This document shows, one piece after another, positions 52,086-61,335 of a stretch of 64,000 nt of DNA. The DNA comes from Legionella jamestowniensis (lineage in GTDB: Bacteria > Pseudomonadota > Gammaproteobacteria > Legionellales > Legionellaceae). Where the stretch lies: positions 289,751-353,750 of the forward strand of contig NZ_LNYG01000013.1 in the NCBI RefSeq assembly GCF_001467745.1, read 5' to 3'. The number at the start of each line of letters is the position of its first letter. The first letter of the stretch is position 1. Position numbers and translations under genes: made by a program. The notes under the pieces were generated by a model. It searched no databases. It saw only the letters and a list, made by a program, of their open reading frames with translations, and was not told the origin of the DNA.

Positions 52086-53234
52086 ATGAATAAATCCGAT
52101 TCTTTTTATAACCTTGAAACGATTGGAGGTCTTCTTTTATTTCTTGCTGCCGTGTTAGCAATTATCGTAGCTAACTCACCCTATCGCACTGTATATGACC
52201 ATTTTTTAACCATTCCTGCCAGTGTTACGATCGGTAATTTCAACATTAAAAAGCCCTTACTTTTGTGGATTAACGATGGATTAATGGCTATTTATTTCCT
52301 GTTAATCGGTCTTGAAATTAAACGCGAGATCAAACGCGGTATTCTAAGCAGCAAAACCAATCTTTTAGTACCGGCTATTACAGCCTTAAGTGGTTTGGTT
52401 TTTCCTGCCTTGATTTTTGTCGCGTTTAACAGACACGATACAGTATTTTTACACGGTTGGGCGATACCCACTGCCACAGATATTGCTTTTACACTAGGTA
52501 TTATCTCACTTTTGGGTTCCCGTGTGCCCCTTTCTTTAAAAATTCTGCTGACTGCCATTGCTATTTTTGATGACATTGCCGCTATTGTGATCATTGCCCT
52601 TTTCTATACGCAAAAGCTTTCGCTCTTTTCTTTGTCATTAGCACTATTATTCGCCTTCATTTTGGGGGCGTTAAACTATTTTAACTGCCGTCGTGTGTCT
52701 GTCTTTATGTTTTTTGGCATTGCCTTATGGATTGCGGTGCTTAAATCCGGAGTTCATGCTACCCTGACAGGAATCATCCTGGCCCTGGCTATTCCTGATA
52801 TAGAAAAGAAATCCATGCTTAGCCGTCTTGAAGACAGTCTTCACCCGTGGGTTGTCTTTTTTATTCTACCCCTTTTTGCTTTTGCCAATGCAGGCGTTAC
52901 TTTTATTGGTCTTAATCCCTCTATGTTTGTTCATCCCATTGTCTTAGGGACAGCCTTGGGTTTATTTATTGGCAAACAAGTTGGGGTATTTTTACCGCTA
53001 GCCTATTTTGTTAAATTTAAACAACTTTTACGACGGGATAAAATTAATTTCACACACCTCTACGGTATAGCCTTAATTTGTGGTGTGGGCTTTACCATGA
53101 GTTTATTCATCGGCTCACTCGCTTATTACAATAATTTAAACTTAATTCCCATGGTAAAAATCGGGGTGGTTTGCGGCTCTTTAATTTCCGGGATAGCAGG
53201 TTTTTTTGTTCTAAAACGAGCAGTTACAGGATAA
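52086..53234 (+). CDS. nhaA: Na+/H+ antiporter NhaA
   Basis: 382 residues, usual length. Inner-membrane sodium/proton exchanger. Key residues are present: ATDIAFTLG (unwound helix 4 region) and IFDDIAAI (the paired Asp equivalent to D163/D164 of E. coli). Start motif GGLLLFLAAVLAIIVANSPY and DGLMAIYFLLIGLEIKREI are standard. Monocistronic. Confidence 0.96.
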   Translation: MNKSDSFYNLETIGGLLLFLAAVLAIIVANSPYRTVYDHFLTIPASVTIGNFNIKKPLLLWINDGLMAIYFLLIGLEIKREIKRGILSSKTNLLVPAITALSGLVFPALIFVAFNRHDTVFLHGWAIPTATDIAFTLGIISLLGSRVPLSLKILLTAIAIFDDIAAIVIIALFYTQKLSLFSLSLALLFAFILGALNYFNCRRVSVFMFFGIALWIAVLKSGVHATLTGIILALAIPDIEKKSMLSRLEDSLHPWVVFFILPLFAFANAGVTFIGLNPSMFVHPIVLGTALGLFIGKQVGVFLPLAYFVKFKQLLRRDKINFTHLYGIALICGVGFTMSLFIGSLAYYNNLNLIPMVKIGVVCGSLISGIAGFFVLKRAVTG

Positions 53235-53331
53235 TTACTTATTAAATTTTTTAAGTTTTAACCCATCCAGGGTATAAAAGTGAATATATCCTTTATAAGG
53301 TATATCTATAAAAATTCAGTTCATCTCTAAA

Positions 53332-55398
53332 CTACAAATCATCTCGCAATATTGCCAATCGTTTTAATGTCTTTAAATAGCTTAGAAAGTTGATTGCTTG
53401 TCGGGAGGTACGTTGCTGCTCAAAACGTTCAAGGTTTGTTTCTTCATAAAAAGTAGTAATTTTTTGTTGAATTTCTATTCGCTTACTCTGTTGTTCTTCT
53501 TTATAAAGTTTTAGTAATGCTTGTTCAATCAAAGAAACATCAATGCTTGCCGTTTCAGCTAGGTGATGAACCTTTTCTAAATTGATACCACGAGAGATGT
53601 AACTTAATGTCGCTTGAATCAACGTTAACTGAATGAAATGTTTTTTCGCATCTTGAAAACGTTTTTGTTTTCTTAAACTGAAATGCTCTCCTTCTAATGA
53701 CTCCATTAACCCACGAGTTAGCCAAAAAAAATGAGTTAAATCATAAGGATTTCCTTGGCCTGAAAGAAAGACTCTCATGTTATGAATTAGATATCCATAA
53801 ATTTTTTTAATATTTCGCTCAAGCAACGACAGTGGATGGGCACGCCATAAAAGATTGCCTACAATAAAACTGGCAGCTATACCAATAAGAATACCTCCAA
53901 ATCGTTCGAGTGGAGGCCACAACTCAGTAGGTGGACCCCCAGCTTGAGCCAAGCAAATTACTAAAGCAATATTGGCTTGCAAACCGATATAAGCATAAGA
54001 GGTGTATTTAAAGGAAAAATAGCTAAACGCCCAAACAGCAAAAAAAACAAGAAGAATAAATGCATACAAATTTAGGAAAAAAAAGCCTAAGGGAAATAAC
54101 GCGACACTCCCGCCTAAAAGACATCCCAAAAACCGATGGAAACTGATATTTTTCATTTCAAACAAGTCTTTGCGGATTGAAATAACAACACTGCTAATAA
54201 TGCCATTTAAACCACCTGGCCAATTGCTTACCAGCCAAAACCCTAAAGCAAGTACCGCTGCCAACCCCGCCTTAATGCTGTGTTTAATCACATCGGGATC
54301 ACTACTTAATTGTTGTTGTTTATTGATAACTGCTTTTTGGTGAACTGGAGGTTGGTGATTAATTAAAATATCATCCAAGCTGATAAGTATCGTATTGATT
54401 TGATGGAGCAAAGTCATTAAATCAATACAAACCCTTGTAGACGTCTCCAAAGACTCCTTTTCAATCATTCCATTCAGAATCTCTATGGCATTCTCTGTAT
54501 GCAGCATTTTTTTTGCGACTACTTTTTCTGTAAAAAACGCCTTTTTTAAACATTCCAAGTCCTGACAAATGGCAGTAAAAACATTATCAATCGCTGTTAA
54601 AAAAGTGCTTAATTCTTCTTGCCTTTTTATTTCACAGGACGTTGCAAAATAAGTAATAGCCCGTGTTAAGTCATAAAATAGATCCAATAATACACGAAGT
54701 TGATCAATTTTTTCTTTGGTGATACCCAACTCGCGCCGCATAAAACCCAACATTTCTGTGGTTTTTTTTAATTTTTTTTTAAGAGCCAAATTACTCTCGG
54801 CAATTCCAGCAAAAGAGATGTCTTGTTGTGCCAAAAGCGAATGTTTTAACTGTTCAAAAAGCTGCTCTAGAGAATCAAAAATTTCCGATACATTTTTTTG
54901 AATGTTGTCGTGAATATTATTTGGAAACAAGCATAAAGCGGCAGCTGCAGAAACCAAAACGCCAAGGCCAATCTCAATCGGCCGCCAAATGGCTACATTA
55001 AAAACTTCTTCAGGACTTATCGCTAGTTGAGCAATAACAATGAATGCCCCTAATGCCCCCAAAAGATAGGCATAAGCATAGGTACTGAAATTATAATAAT
55101 AAACAGCGACTGTAATTAGTAATAAATTAACCAGTAAATAGAGAAAAAGGCTGTCTGCGACCATGCGCGCCAAAATAAATCCCAGCCATACACCAATGAT
55201 TGTACCCACAATACGCAATATTGCTTTATCAATGATACTACCCACATAAAGATTGGCGACAATAACTACGGTCATGCCAGACCAATAAGGCTTCTCCAAA
55301 TGAAGTGCAAATGCAATCAGTATCGCACTAACCGCTGCAATAGCTGTGCGTAATGCCGCTCTATTTTCGATGGTATTGGATGTGATTGCAGTGAAAAT
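53332..55398 (-). CDS. FUSC family aromatic acid exporter-like protein, apparent ATT start
   Basis: About 688 residues. Family homology extends upstream of the TTG at 55299 (TIENRAALRTAIAAVSAILI, AFALHLEKPYW), through an open frame without ATG, GTG or TTG. An ATT at 55398, seven bases after the GGAG in the upstream gene's last codons, is the most plausible start. Two sets of ~5 membrane helices (N-terminal, and ~375-520) separated by a helical cytoplasmic domain, as in YccS/AaeB. With the HlyD-type partner directly upstream it forms an efflux pair for organic acids or similar compounds. Confidence 0.8.
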   Translation of the reverse strand: MFTAITSNTIENRAALRTAIAAVSAILIAFALHLEKPYWSGMTVVIVANLYVGSIIDKAILRIVGTIIGVWLGFILARMVADSLFLYLLVNLLLITVAVYYYNFSTYAYAYLLGALGAFIVIAQLAISPEEVFNVAIWRPIEIGLGVLVSAAAALCLFPNNIHDNIQKNVSEIFDSLEQLFEQLKHSLLAQQDISFAGIAESNLALKKKLKKTTEMLGFMRRELGITKEKIDQLRVLLDLFYDLTRAITYFATSCEIKRQEELSTFLTAIDNVFTAICQDLECLKKAFFTEKVVAKKMLHTENAIEILNGMIEKESLETSTRVCIDLMTLLHQINTILISLDDILINHQPPVHQKAVINKQQQLSSDPDVIKHSIKAGLAAVLALGFWLVSNWPGGLNGIISSVVISIRKDLFEMKNISFHRFLGCLLGGSVALFPLGFFFLNLYAFILLVFFAVWAFSYFSFKYTSYAYIGLQANIALVICLAQAGGPPTELWPPLERFGGILIGIAASFIVGNLLWRAHPLSLLERNIKKIYGYLIHNMRVFLSGQGNPYDLTHFFWLTRGLMESLEGEHFSLRKQKRFQDAKKHFIQLTLIQATLSYISRGINLEKVHHLAETASIDVSLIEQALLKLYKEEQQSKRIEIQQKITTFYEETNLERFEQQRTSRQAINFLSYLKTLKRLAILRDDL

Positions 55399-55399
55399 C

Positions 55400-56404
55400 T
55401 TACTTCTCCGTTGGATAAGTTATTGTGGTCGCACTCGCACCAATTCTTAAAGGGTATTGTGGGGTTACATCGTCTATGTAGATTCTTACGGGAAAGCGTT
55501 GTGCAATTTTAATCCAATCTTCGGTTGCTTCCATGTACAGCAATGTTGATGGTGCAACAGCCCCTGACTGAACACGATTAATTCCCCAGCCAATACTTTT
55601 CACATGACCGTGAAAAACTTTGCCTGGATACATGTCAATTTTAATTTTTGCCTTATCCCCAGGTTTAATTAAGCGAATAGCCGTTTCTCGATAACGGGTC
55701 TCAACCCACCAGCGTTTTGTTTCAACCAATGCAAACAAACCTTCACCCACTTTGATATATTGGCCTCGCCGTAAATTAAAGTTGGTAATATAACCATCTG
55801 CAGGAGCTAACACAGTCGTATGCTCATATAAATAGCGGGCTTTATCATACTTTGCCTTGGCGGCTAAAACGGCATTGTTATCGAAGTTTTGCTCAGCAAT
55901 GCGCAGTTGCTGCGCCCCAGCCAAGACCATTGCTTCTTGCTCTTTAATTTTGGCTTCAACATTAATGACCTGAATCTCCGGTAAAGCACTTTCTTTTAAC
56001 AGTTTCCGATATCGTTGGAAATGATCCTGACTTAACGCCAGAAACGATTTGCTCTGTTGTAGCTTCTCTTGGGCAATGATAATAGCCAATTTGTTATTTT
56101 CGTAATTGATTTTGGCAATATTCCATTCTGCCAATGCCTTTTCCATAGCATATTTATAGGGTCTCGGGTCTATCTCTATTAATTTTTGCCCCTTCTTGAC
56201 GCTCTGGTTCTCAATGACATAAATATCGCTGATAGGCCCATCCACCAAAGATGCCATGTTCACCACATGTGCTGAAACATAAGCATCGTCTGACCAGGTA
56301 AAATAATAGGCAAAATAACGATAGCCAGCGTATGCCAGAACAATAATCATTATGGTTACCACATGAGGCCAATATTGAAACGCTGCTAAACGTTCTCGAA
56401 TCAT
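55400..56404 (-). CDS. HlyD family membrane fusion protein (EmrA/AaeA-like)
   Basis: 334 residues. One N-terminal membrane anchor (HVVTIMIIVLAYAGYRYFAY), a lipoyl/barrel-sandwich half (VDGPISDIYVIENQSVKKGQ, LIEIDPRPY), a coiled-coil hairpin (~85-170), the second lipoyl half (APADGYITNFNLRRGQYIKV) and a beta-barrel (WVETRYRETAIRLIKPGDKA). It bridges the inner-membrane FUSC exporter and an outer-membrane channel encoded elsewhere. Its stop is one base before the FUSC start. Confidence 0.93.
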   Translation of the reverse strand: MIRERLAAFQYWPHVVTIMIIVLAYAGYRYFAYYFTWSDDAYVSAHVVNMASLVDGPISDIYVIENQSVKKGQKLIEIDPRPYKYAMEKALAEWNIAKINYENNKLAIIIAQEKLQQSKSFLALSQDHFQRYRKLLKESALPEIQVINVEAKIKEQEAMVLAGAQQLRIAEQNFDNNAVLAAKAKYDKARYLYEHTTVLAPADGYITNFNLRRGQYIKVGEGLFALVETKRWWVETRYRETAIRLIKPGDKAKIKIDMYPGKVFHGHVKSIGWGINRVQSGAVAPSTLLYMEATEDWIKIAQRFPVRIYIDDVTPQYPLRIGASATTITYPTEK

Positions 56405-56565
56405 TACCTACAATCCTGGGCTAAAAAGCTTTTTACATCACTATAGCTAATCTGACGGCTTAGAGCTATCCCATTACTGGCTAGACTCTATAAAAATGCT
56501 TTATATTTCTGAATCATACTATACTGTAGTAAATCAAGACTGCAGTATATCAAGGAGAGAAAACG

Positions 56566-58278
56566 ATGGATTACACGCGCAAACTGGATGAAAACGGCCA
56601 AGCTTATCTTGAAGTAAATGTTAAAGACTACTCTTTGATTTCCAATCCCATTCTTAATAAAGGCACTAGTTTTACCAACGAAGAACGAGCAGAATTCAGA
56701 CTATTTGGGCTACTTCCTCCAGAGGAAAGTAATATTGTCGAGCAAAGAAACCGCTCTTATGCTGCTTTTAAAAATAAAGCAACGGACTTGGAAAAATACA
56801 TCTATTTGCGTGACTTACAAGACTCCAATGAAACCTTGTACTACAGCTTACTTTGTGAACATATTACTGAAATTATGCCTATTGTCTACACACCAGTAGT
56901 AGGAGATGCCTGTTTAAATTTCAGTCACATTTATCGTCGTCCACGAGGAGTCTTCATTGCTTACCCCTACCGTGATCGTATTGATAAAATTCTTGAGAAC
57001 CCCCGTTTTGATCAAGTAAAAGCCATCGTTGTTTCTGATGGAGAGCGTATTTTAGGCTTAGGCGATCAGGGAGCGGGGGGAATGGGCATACCTATTGGTA
57101 AGCTTGCCTTATATTGTGCGTGTTCCGGAATCCATCCTTCCGCCACCTTGCCCATTTTACTGGACACAGGAACCAATAATGATGAACTTAGAAAAGATCC
57201 TTTATATATCGGCTGGAGACATGAACGTATACGCGGCCAAGAATACGACGATTTTATTGAGGCGTTTATCAAAGCATTAAAAAAACGTTTTCCGCACGTT
57301 TTATTACAATGGGAAGATTTTGCATTACAAAATGCAACACGCTTATTAGAGCGTTATCGAGGGGAGCTTTGTACTTTCAACGATGATGTGCAAGGTACTG
57401 CCGCCATTGCCACAGGCACCCTCTTTTCAGCAGTACAAGTGACTGGTATTCAGTTAAAAGATCAACATATTGTTATTGTTGGAGCTGGTTCAGCCGGTTG
57501 CGGCATCGCCGAACTTATCATCCATGCAATGATGGAAGATGGCCTTTCAGAGAAAGAGGCTCGCGACAGAATTTATATGGTTGATCGCAATGGTTTATTG
57601 GTTGAAGGCATGAAAAACCTATTACCATTTCAACAAAAATTGTTAAAACCCAAACCGCTTGTTGCTAATTGGCAATGCGAACACGAAGGGATTATTAGTC
57701 TGAAAGATGTGATTAAAAACCTGCATCCGAATGCTTTAGTTGGCGTTTCTGGCCAAGCGGGTTTATTTACCGAAGACTTGATCCGAGAAATGGCCTCTCA
57801 TGTGGAAAAACCAATTATCATGCCTTTGTCAAATCCAATTACCCACAGTGAAGCAATTCCCACTGACTTAATGTTATGGACTAATAATCGTGCGGTGATT
57901 GGAACAGGAAGTCCATTTGGAACAATTGTAAAAGATGGAAAAATGTTTCGCGTTGATCAGACCAATAACGTCTACATTTTCCCAGGGATGGGACTTGGTC
58001 TTGTCTCTGTAAAAGCAAAGCAAGTCACCGATAAAATGTTTATGGCTGCCGCAAAAGCGCTAGCTGCCTGTTCACCAGCCCGACATGATCCTCATGGGAA
58101 TTTGTTACCACCGTTGACTGAAGTGCGTGAAGTCTCCTATCAGGTTGCCTTTGCAGTGGCTAAGGAAGCTGTTAATTCCAATTTAGCAGAGGGTTTAACT
58201 GACGAAGACATTGAAAAATGTATTCGAAAACATATCTGGACTCCGAGCTACATTCCTTATAGATATAAGTCACGGTAG
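56566..58278 (+). CDS. maeA: NAD-dependent malic enzyme
   Basis: 570 residues, typical for the large-type enzyme. Oxidatively decarboxylates malate to pyruvate. Motifs: catalytic Tyr in IVYTPVVGDACL, VVSDGERILGLGDQGAGG, metal-binding EDF (QWEDFALQNA), and the nucleotide loop IVGAGSAGCGIAE. CAAGGAGAG upstream of the ATG is a strong ribosome site. Confidence 0.96.
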   Translation: MDYTRKLDENGQAYLEVNVKDYSLISNPILNKGTSFTNEERAEFRLFGLLPPEESNIVEQRNRSYAAFKNKATDLEKYIYLRDLQDSNETLYYSLLCEHITEIMPIVYTPVVGDACLNFSHIYRRPRGVFIAYPYRDRIDKILENPRFDQVKAIVVSDGERILGLGDQGAGGMGIPIGKLALYCACSGIHPSATLPILLDTGTNNDELRKDPLYIGWRHERIRGQEYDDFIEAFIKALKKRFPHVLLQWEDFALQNATRLLERYRGELCTFNDDVQGTAAIATGTLFSAVQVTGIQLKDQHIVIVGAGSAGCGIAELIIHAMMEDGLSEKEARDRIYMVDRNGLLVEGMKNLLPFQQKLLKPKPLVANWQCEHEGIISLKDVIKNLHPNALVGVSGQAGLFTEDLIREMASHVEKPIIMPLSNPITHSEAIPTDLMLWTNNRAVIGTGSPFGTIVKDGKMFRVDQTNNVYIFPGMGLGLVSVKAKQVTDKMFMAAAKALAACSPARHDPHGNLLPPLTEVREVSYQVAFAVAKEAVNSNLAEGLTDEDIEKCIRKHIWTPSYIPYRYKSR

Positions 58279-58312
58279 TTTTGAGCCCTGCATAGGACAA
58301 AATTTAGACTCA

Positions 58313-58397
58313 TGTCGTTGCGAGCGTCAGCGAAGCAATCCAGTTCGAGCTTTGACCAAAAATCTGCCTGGATTGCTTCACTTTGTCCGCAATGACA
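58313..58397. repeat. Hairpin-forming intergenic repeat (REP/MITE-like)
   Basis: Arms GAAGCAATCCAG (58332-58343) and CTGGATTGCTTC (58368-58379) pair perfectly; outer arms TGTCGTTGCG and CGCAATGACA pair with one mismatch. The pattern CATTGCGAGC...GAAGCAATCC...GGATTGCTTC is a dispersed element known in several proteobacterial genomes. It lies just downstream of maeA and may stabilise its mRNA or end transcription. Confidence 0.75.
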
Positions 58398-58519
58398 TAT
58401 AAAAATTTCGTCCTGCGCGCTAAGAGTTTTGAAGCTCCGTAAAACTGGCGTAAGCATTAATGAGAGATTATACTACTAGTTGCTTATGCCCCTGCACCAT
58501 ATTATCCAAGGAAAGGAAC

Positions 58520-59221
58520 ATGCTTACTTCATATCGGCTTATTTTTCTTGTTGTTTTGTTCATTTTTAATTTTAGTGCTTTTGCAAACACCGCAAAAATA
58601 GAGAAGATAGACTGTAAAAAAATAGAGGACAGTGAGCAGTGTTCGTATAAAACAGGTTCCACAACCTCTTATGTCATTACTAGTATGCCTTATGCTTTAT
58701 GTGCTCAGGCGCGTTGTAAGCTAGAAGGGTCAAATGATAAAATGGCGGTATGTCAGTGCCCAATCTACGGGGTAGACTCTAAAAATTGGCAGTCTATCTC
58801 GCTTTCTGCCCAACCTTATACCGATGTAAAGCCGGCTTATGCGGATGAAACACTCAAACAAGTCACCTCCAATTTTTCACTTGCAATGGCCCCTTCCAGC
58901 AATGATTTAGCAGTTCCACATACTCAATGCACTAATAAAAAACCCACGCCCTGGGCAAATTGCTTTGGGGTGCGATGTGATGTTGCAACGAAAATCGTCA
59001 ATGGTAGCAAAACAATAGAAGCTACTTGTTTATGTCCTGTTGAAACCAGTTTAAGTTATATTTCCTCCGGACCTCAAACGAGTAGCGATTGCGATTTGGG
59101 CAAACATGAAATTTGGTCTGCAGCAAAAAATGAGACAGGGATGGAACAATTTGAGTTAATTCGTCAAGCGTATAAAAACTACCAAAATTCATCCACGCAA
59201 GCGGAATTATTACATGACTAA
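58520..59221 (+). CDS. Secreted Cys-rich hypothetical protein
   Basis: 233 residues from the ATG at 58520, chosen for AAGGAAAGGAAC upstream and the signal peptide that follows (SYRLIFLVVLFIFNFSAFA). At least ten Cys in two similar halves: CAQARCKLEG...CQCPIYG and CFGVRCDVAT...CLCPVET. This suggests an internal duplication stabilised by disulfides. Periplasmic or secreted. Overlaps the hydrolase gene by 8 nt and starts a four-gene operon. Confidence 0.7.
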   Translation: MLTSYRLIFLVVLFIFNFSAFANTAKIEKIDCKKIEDSEQCSYKTGSTTSYVITSMPYALCAQARCKLEGSNDKMAVCQCPIYGVDSKNWQSISLSAQPYTDVKPAYADETLKQVTSNFSLAMAPSSNDLAVPHTQCTNKKPTPWANCFGVRCDVATKIVNGSKTIEATCLCPVETSLSYISSGPQTSSDCDLGKHEIWSAAKNETGMEQFELIRQAYKNYQNSSTQAELLHD

Positions 59222-60104
59222 GGGCTCCTTCACGCCAGTTGATTCCGGGATTATTCCGCGTGAAGAGGGACACTTATTTTACTCCGTTAGTGGTCAGGGC
59301 ACACAAAATGTCCTTTGGATCCATGGTTTACCATTGCAGTCAGAATCCTGGTTACCCCAGTTACAGTATTTTGACAAGGACTGTCGAAATATTGTTTTTG
59401 ATTTACGTGGTTACGGACGCTCATCGAAACTTCCCAAACCTTGTGACAATGTTACCGACTTATACTTGGCAGACATTTTGGCAGTGCTGGACCATTTACA
59501 GTTAAATCAACCTGTTATCGTAGGTTTTGCATCGGCTGGCCATGGGGTATTACGGTTTGCGGCCCAACACCCAGATAAACTTAGCCAGCTAATAGTAATT
59601 AATGGTTCCCCATGCTTTATGAAGCGTGAAGATTGGAATGGGGCTTTTGATGAAGTAATCCTTCACGAATGTATTCGCCAAATTGATGCCGCAAATTCAC
59701 TGGAGGATATATGGGCTATTTTAAGTCAATCCGCACTGAATGAAGCATGTGGGCAGCACCTTGATCAATTAAAAGCCTGGTATGGCAGTATGGCGGCGCA
59801 GGCCGGCAAAGAGACGATTAAAGCTTTTTTCAATCATATTGCCTATGACGATGATCGTTCGCTAATGGCTAATATTTCCGTACCAACACTCATAATAAGC
59901 AGCACAATGGATCATGAAGTGCCTTCTGACACAGCTTTATTTTTGCGAAAAACGATTCCAAATGCCCAATTATGCGAAATAAATGATATTGGACATTTTG
60001 TATTTGCTACACAGTCCGGACTTGTTAACCACGTGATTAAACAATTTATCCAGCCCTCTTGCGACATTGTATTACCCAAGGATGGTGGAGCAGTCGGAGA
60101 ATAA
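59214..60104 (+). CDS. Alpha/beta hydrolase
   Basis: 296 residues. HGLPLQSESW (oxyanion loop), DLRGYGRSS, nucleophile elbow VGFASAGHG, acid near STMDHEVP, and His in NDIGHFVF. The elbow reads GFASAG, so the first Gly of GxSxG is Phe in register with the Ser, an unusual but possibly tolerated form. No signal peptide. Overlaps the preceding gene; the next gene starts 1 nt after its stop. Confidence 0.85.
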   Translation: MTKGSFTPVDSGIIPREEGHLFYSVSGQGTQNVLWIHGLPLQSESWLPQLQYFDKDCRNIVFDLRGYGRSSKLPKPCDNVTDLYLADILAVLDHLQLNQPVIVGFASAGHGVLRFAAQHPDKLSQLIVINGSPCFMKREDWNGAFDEVILHECIRQIDAANSLEDIWAILSQSALNEACGQHLDQLKAWYGSMAAQAGKETIKAFFNHIAYDDDRSLMANISVPTLIISSTMDHEVPSDTALFLRKTIPNAQLCEINDIGHFVFATQSGLVNHVIKQFIQPSCDIVLPKDGGAVGE

Positions 60105-60105
60105 G

Positions 60106-61335
60106 ATGTCAGGTTACATCACACCCAAGCCGTTTAATGATTTATTTTTTGATTTTACAGGCCATGCCCATGCGAATTATCCTGCCGGGCATCGCTCTAT
60201 CGCTGAAGATTTAGCAAAAAAACTTGCGCAAAGTTCTGATTCGCAGAAAAAAGGACCTTTAGTCATTGCCAATTCGTTAGGCATCTATGTCTACAGTGGT
60301 GAAAAAGGACATGAACTTATTAGTTCTGCTGAATATCGAGCAGCCCCCAATAGTGGATTTTATGAAATGACCAGCCTCTCCCATGTGGGCCCAGCAATTG
60401 CTTATCTTGGTGCGCTACAGAAATGTAATGACCCTTGCTGGGAAACTCATATTGACCCCATGATTGAACATCTTCGTGCTGTTAAGGAAGTAAACTCAGC
60501 TCCCATAGAAAATCATTGGCTAACCCAATTAGCTTGTCCTGTTTGGGCAGGCAAAGAAGTCATCATAAAAAATATGTTCGATTATGCTTGTTCTTTGGCA
60601 GGAAATTACTTGTTGGGCGTTCGTAAAAAAAAACACGATTTTTGTCCACAACATCTAATAAACCATTTTTTAGAAATTAACTCCGAGCACTATCCCATTT
60701 CCTTTAACACAATTATGATTGCCACCTTTGCCCTGATTGGACAAAAGAGTCTAAGCGATGTTTATGCGGCTCTAAATCACCGCGAAATTCATTGGGAGTC
60801 GGCTAAAATCTTGTTACATAATCTAGCAGGAACAAATTATGGAGCCGGTATGACCGCAGGTTCAAACTGGCTTTACCAAGCTGTTCAATTGATTACATGT
60901 GCCAAGATGGATTCAAGGCGAATTATTATTGTCCCCTATGCACCGCTACCAGAAGAGGTTGGAAGCACATCACTTTCTGAAGATTCTTTTGATTTTCTTG
61001 CCAATCGAGTGTGGGGTAGCATTTATGCGCGGCCTATTGTAACAGAGGCTGCTTTTTCGCATATTCAGGATATCGATATTCCTTATCGCCCCCCCATCCC
61101 AGGGGATTATGAATGCACACGGGCTTCTCAAATCGATCATTTTATTAGACGACTTAAGTTTTCGACGGGAAATACGAAGGAAATGCTGTCAAATACCGTA
61201 GGGTTCTGGTTAGCTGGAGAAGCAATGGCAAAGAAATGGCAATTTCAACAGATGGATATTCCTGGTGTCACCCACGGTTTTCCAACCGGGATTTCTACCT
61301 ATCCTGCACATTCACCAGAAATTAGGAACTCCTGA
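60106..61335 (+). CDS. Hypothetical protein, Legionella-type family
   Basis: 409 residues from the ATG at 60106, preceded by GGAGAATAAG; an upstream in-frame start at 60067 lies inside the hydrolase gene. No signal peptide or membrane segment. Soluble alpha/beta protein, His- and Trp-rich (FDFTGHAHANYPAGHRSIAE; GTNYGAGMTAGSNWLYQAVQ). Not recognised with confidence; I weakly recall a Legionella DUF of this kind. TGATG overlap with the next gene shows translational coupling. Confidence 0.65.
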   Translation: MSGYITPKPFNDLFFDFTGHAHANYPAGHRSIAEDLAKKLAQSSDSQKKGPLVIANSLGIYVYSGEKGHELISSAEYRAAPNSGFYEMTSLSHVGPAIAYLGALQKCNDPCWETHIDPMIEHLRAVKEVNSAPIENHWLTQLACPVWAGKEVIIKNMFDYACSLAGNYLLGVRKKKHDFCPQHLINHFLEINSEHYPISFNTIMIATFALIGQKSLSDVYAALNHREIHWESAKILLHNLAGTNYGAGMTAGSNWLYQAVQLITCAKMDSRRIIIVPYAPLPEEVGSTSLSEDSFDFLANRVWGSIYARPIVTEAAFSHIQDIDIPYRPPIPGDYECTRASQIDHFIRRLKFSTGNTKEMLSNTVGFWLAGEAMAKKWQFQQMDIPGVTHGFPTGISTYPAHSPEIRNS

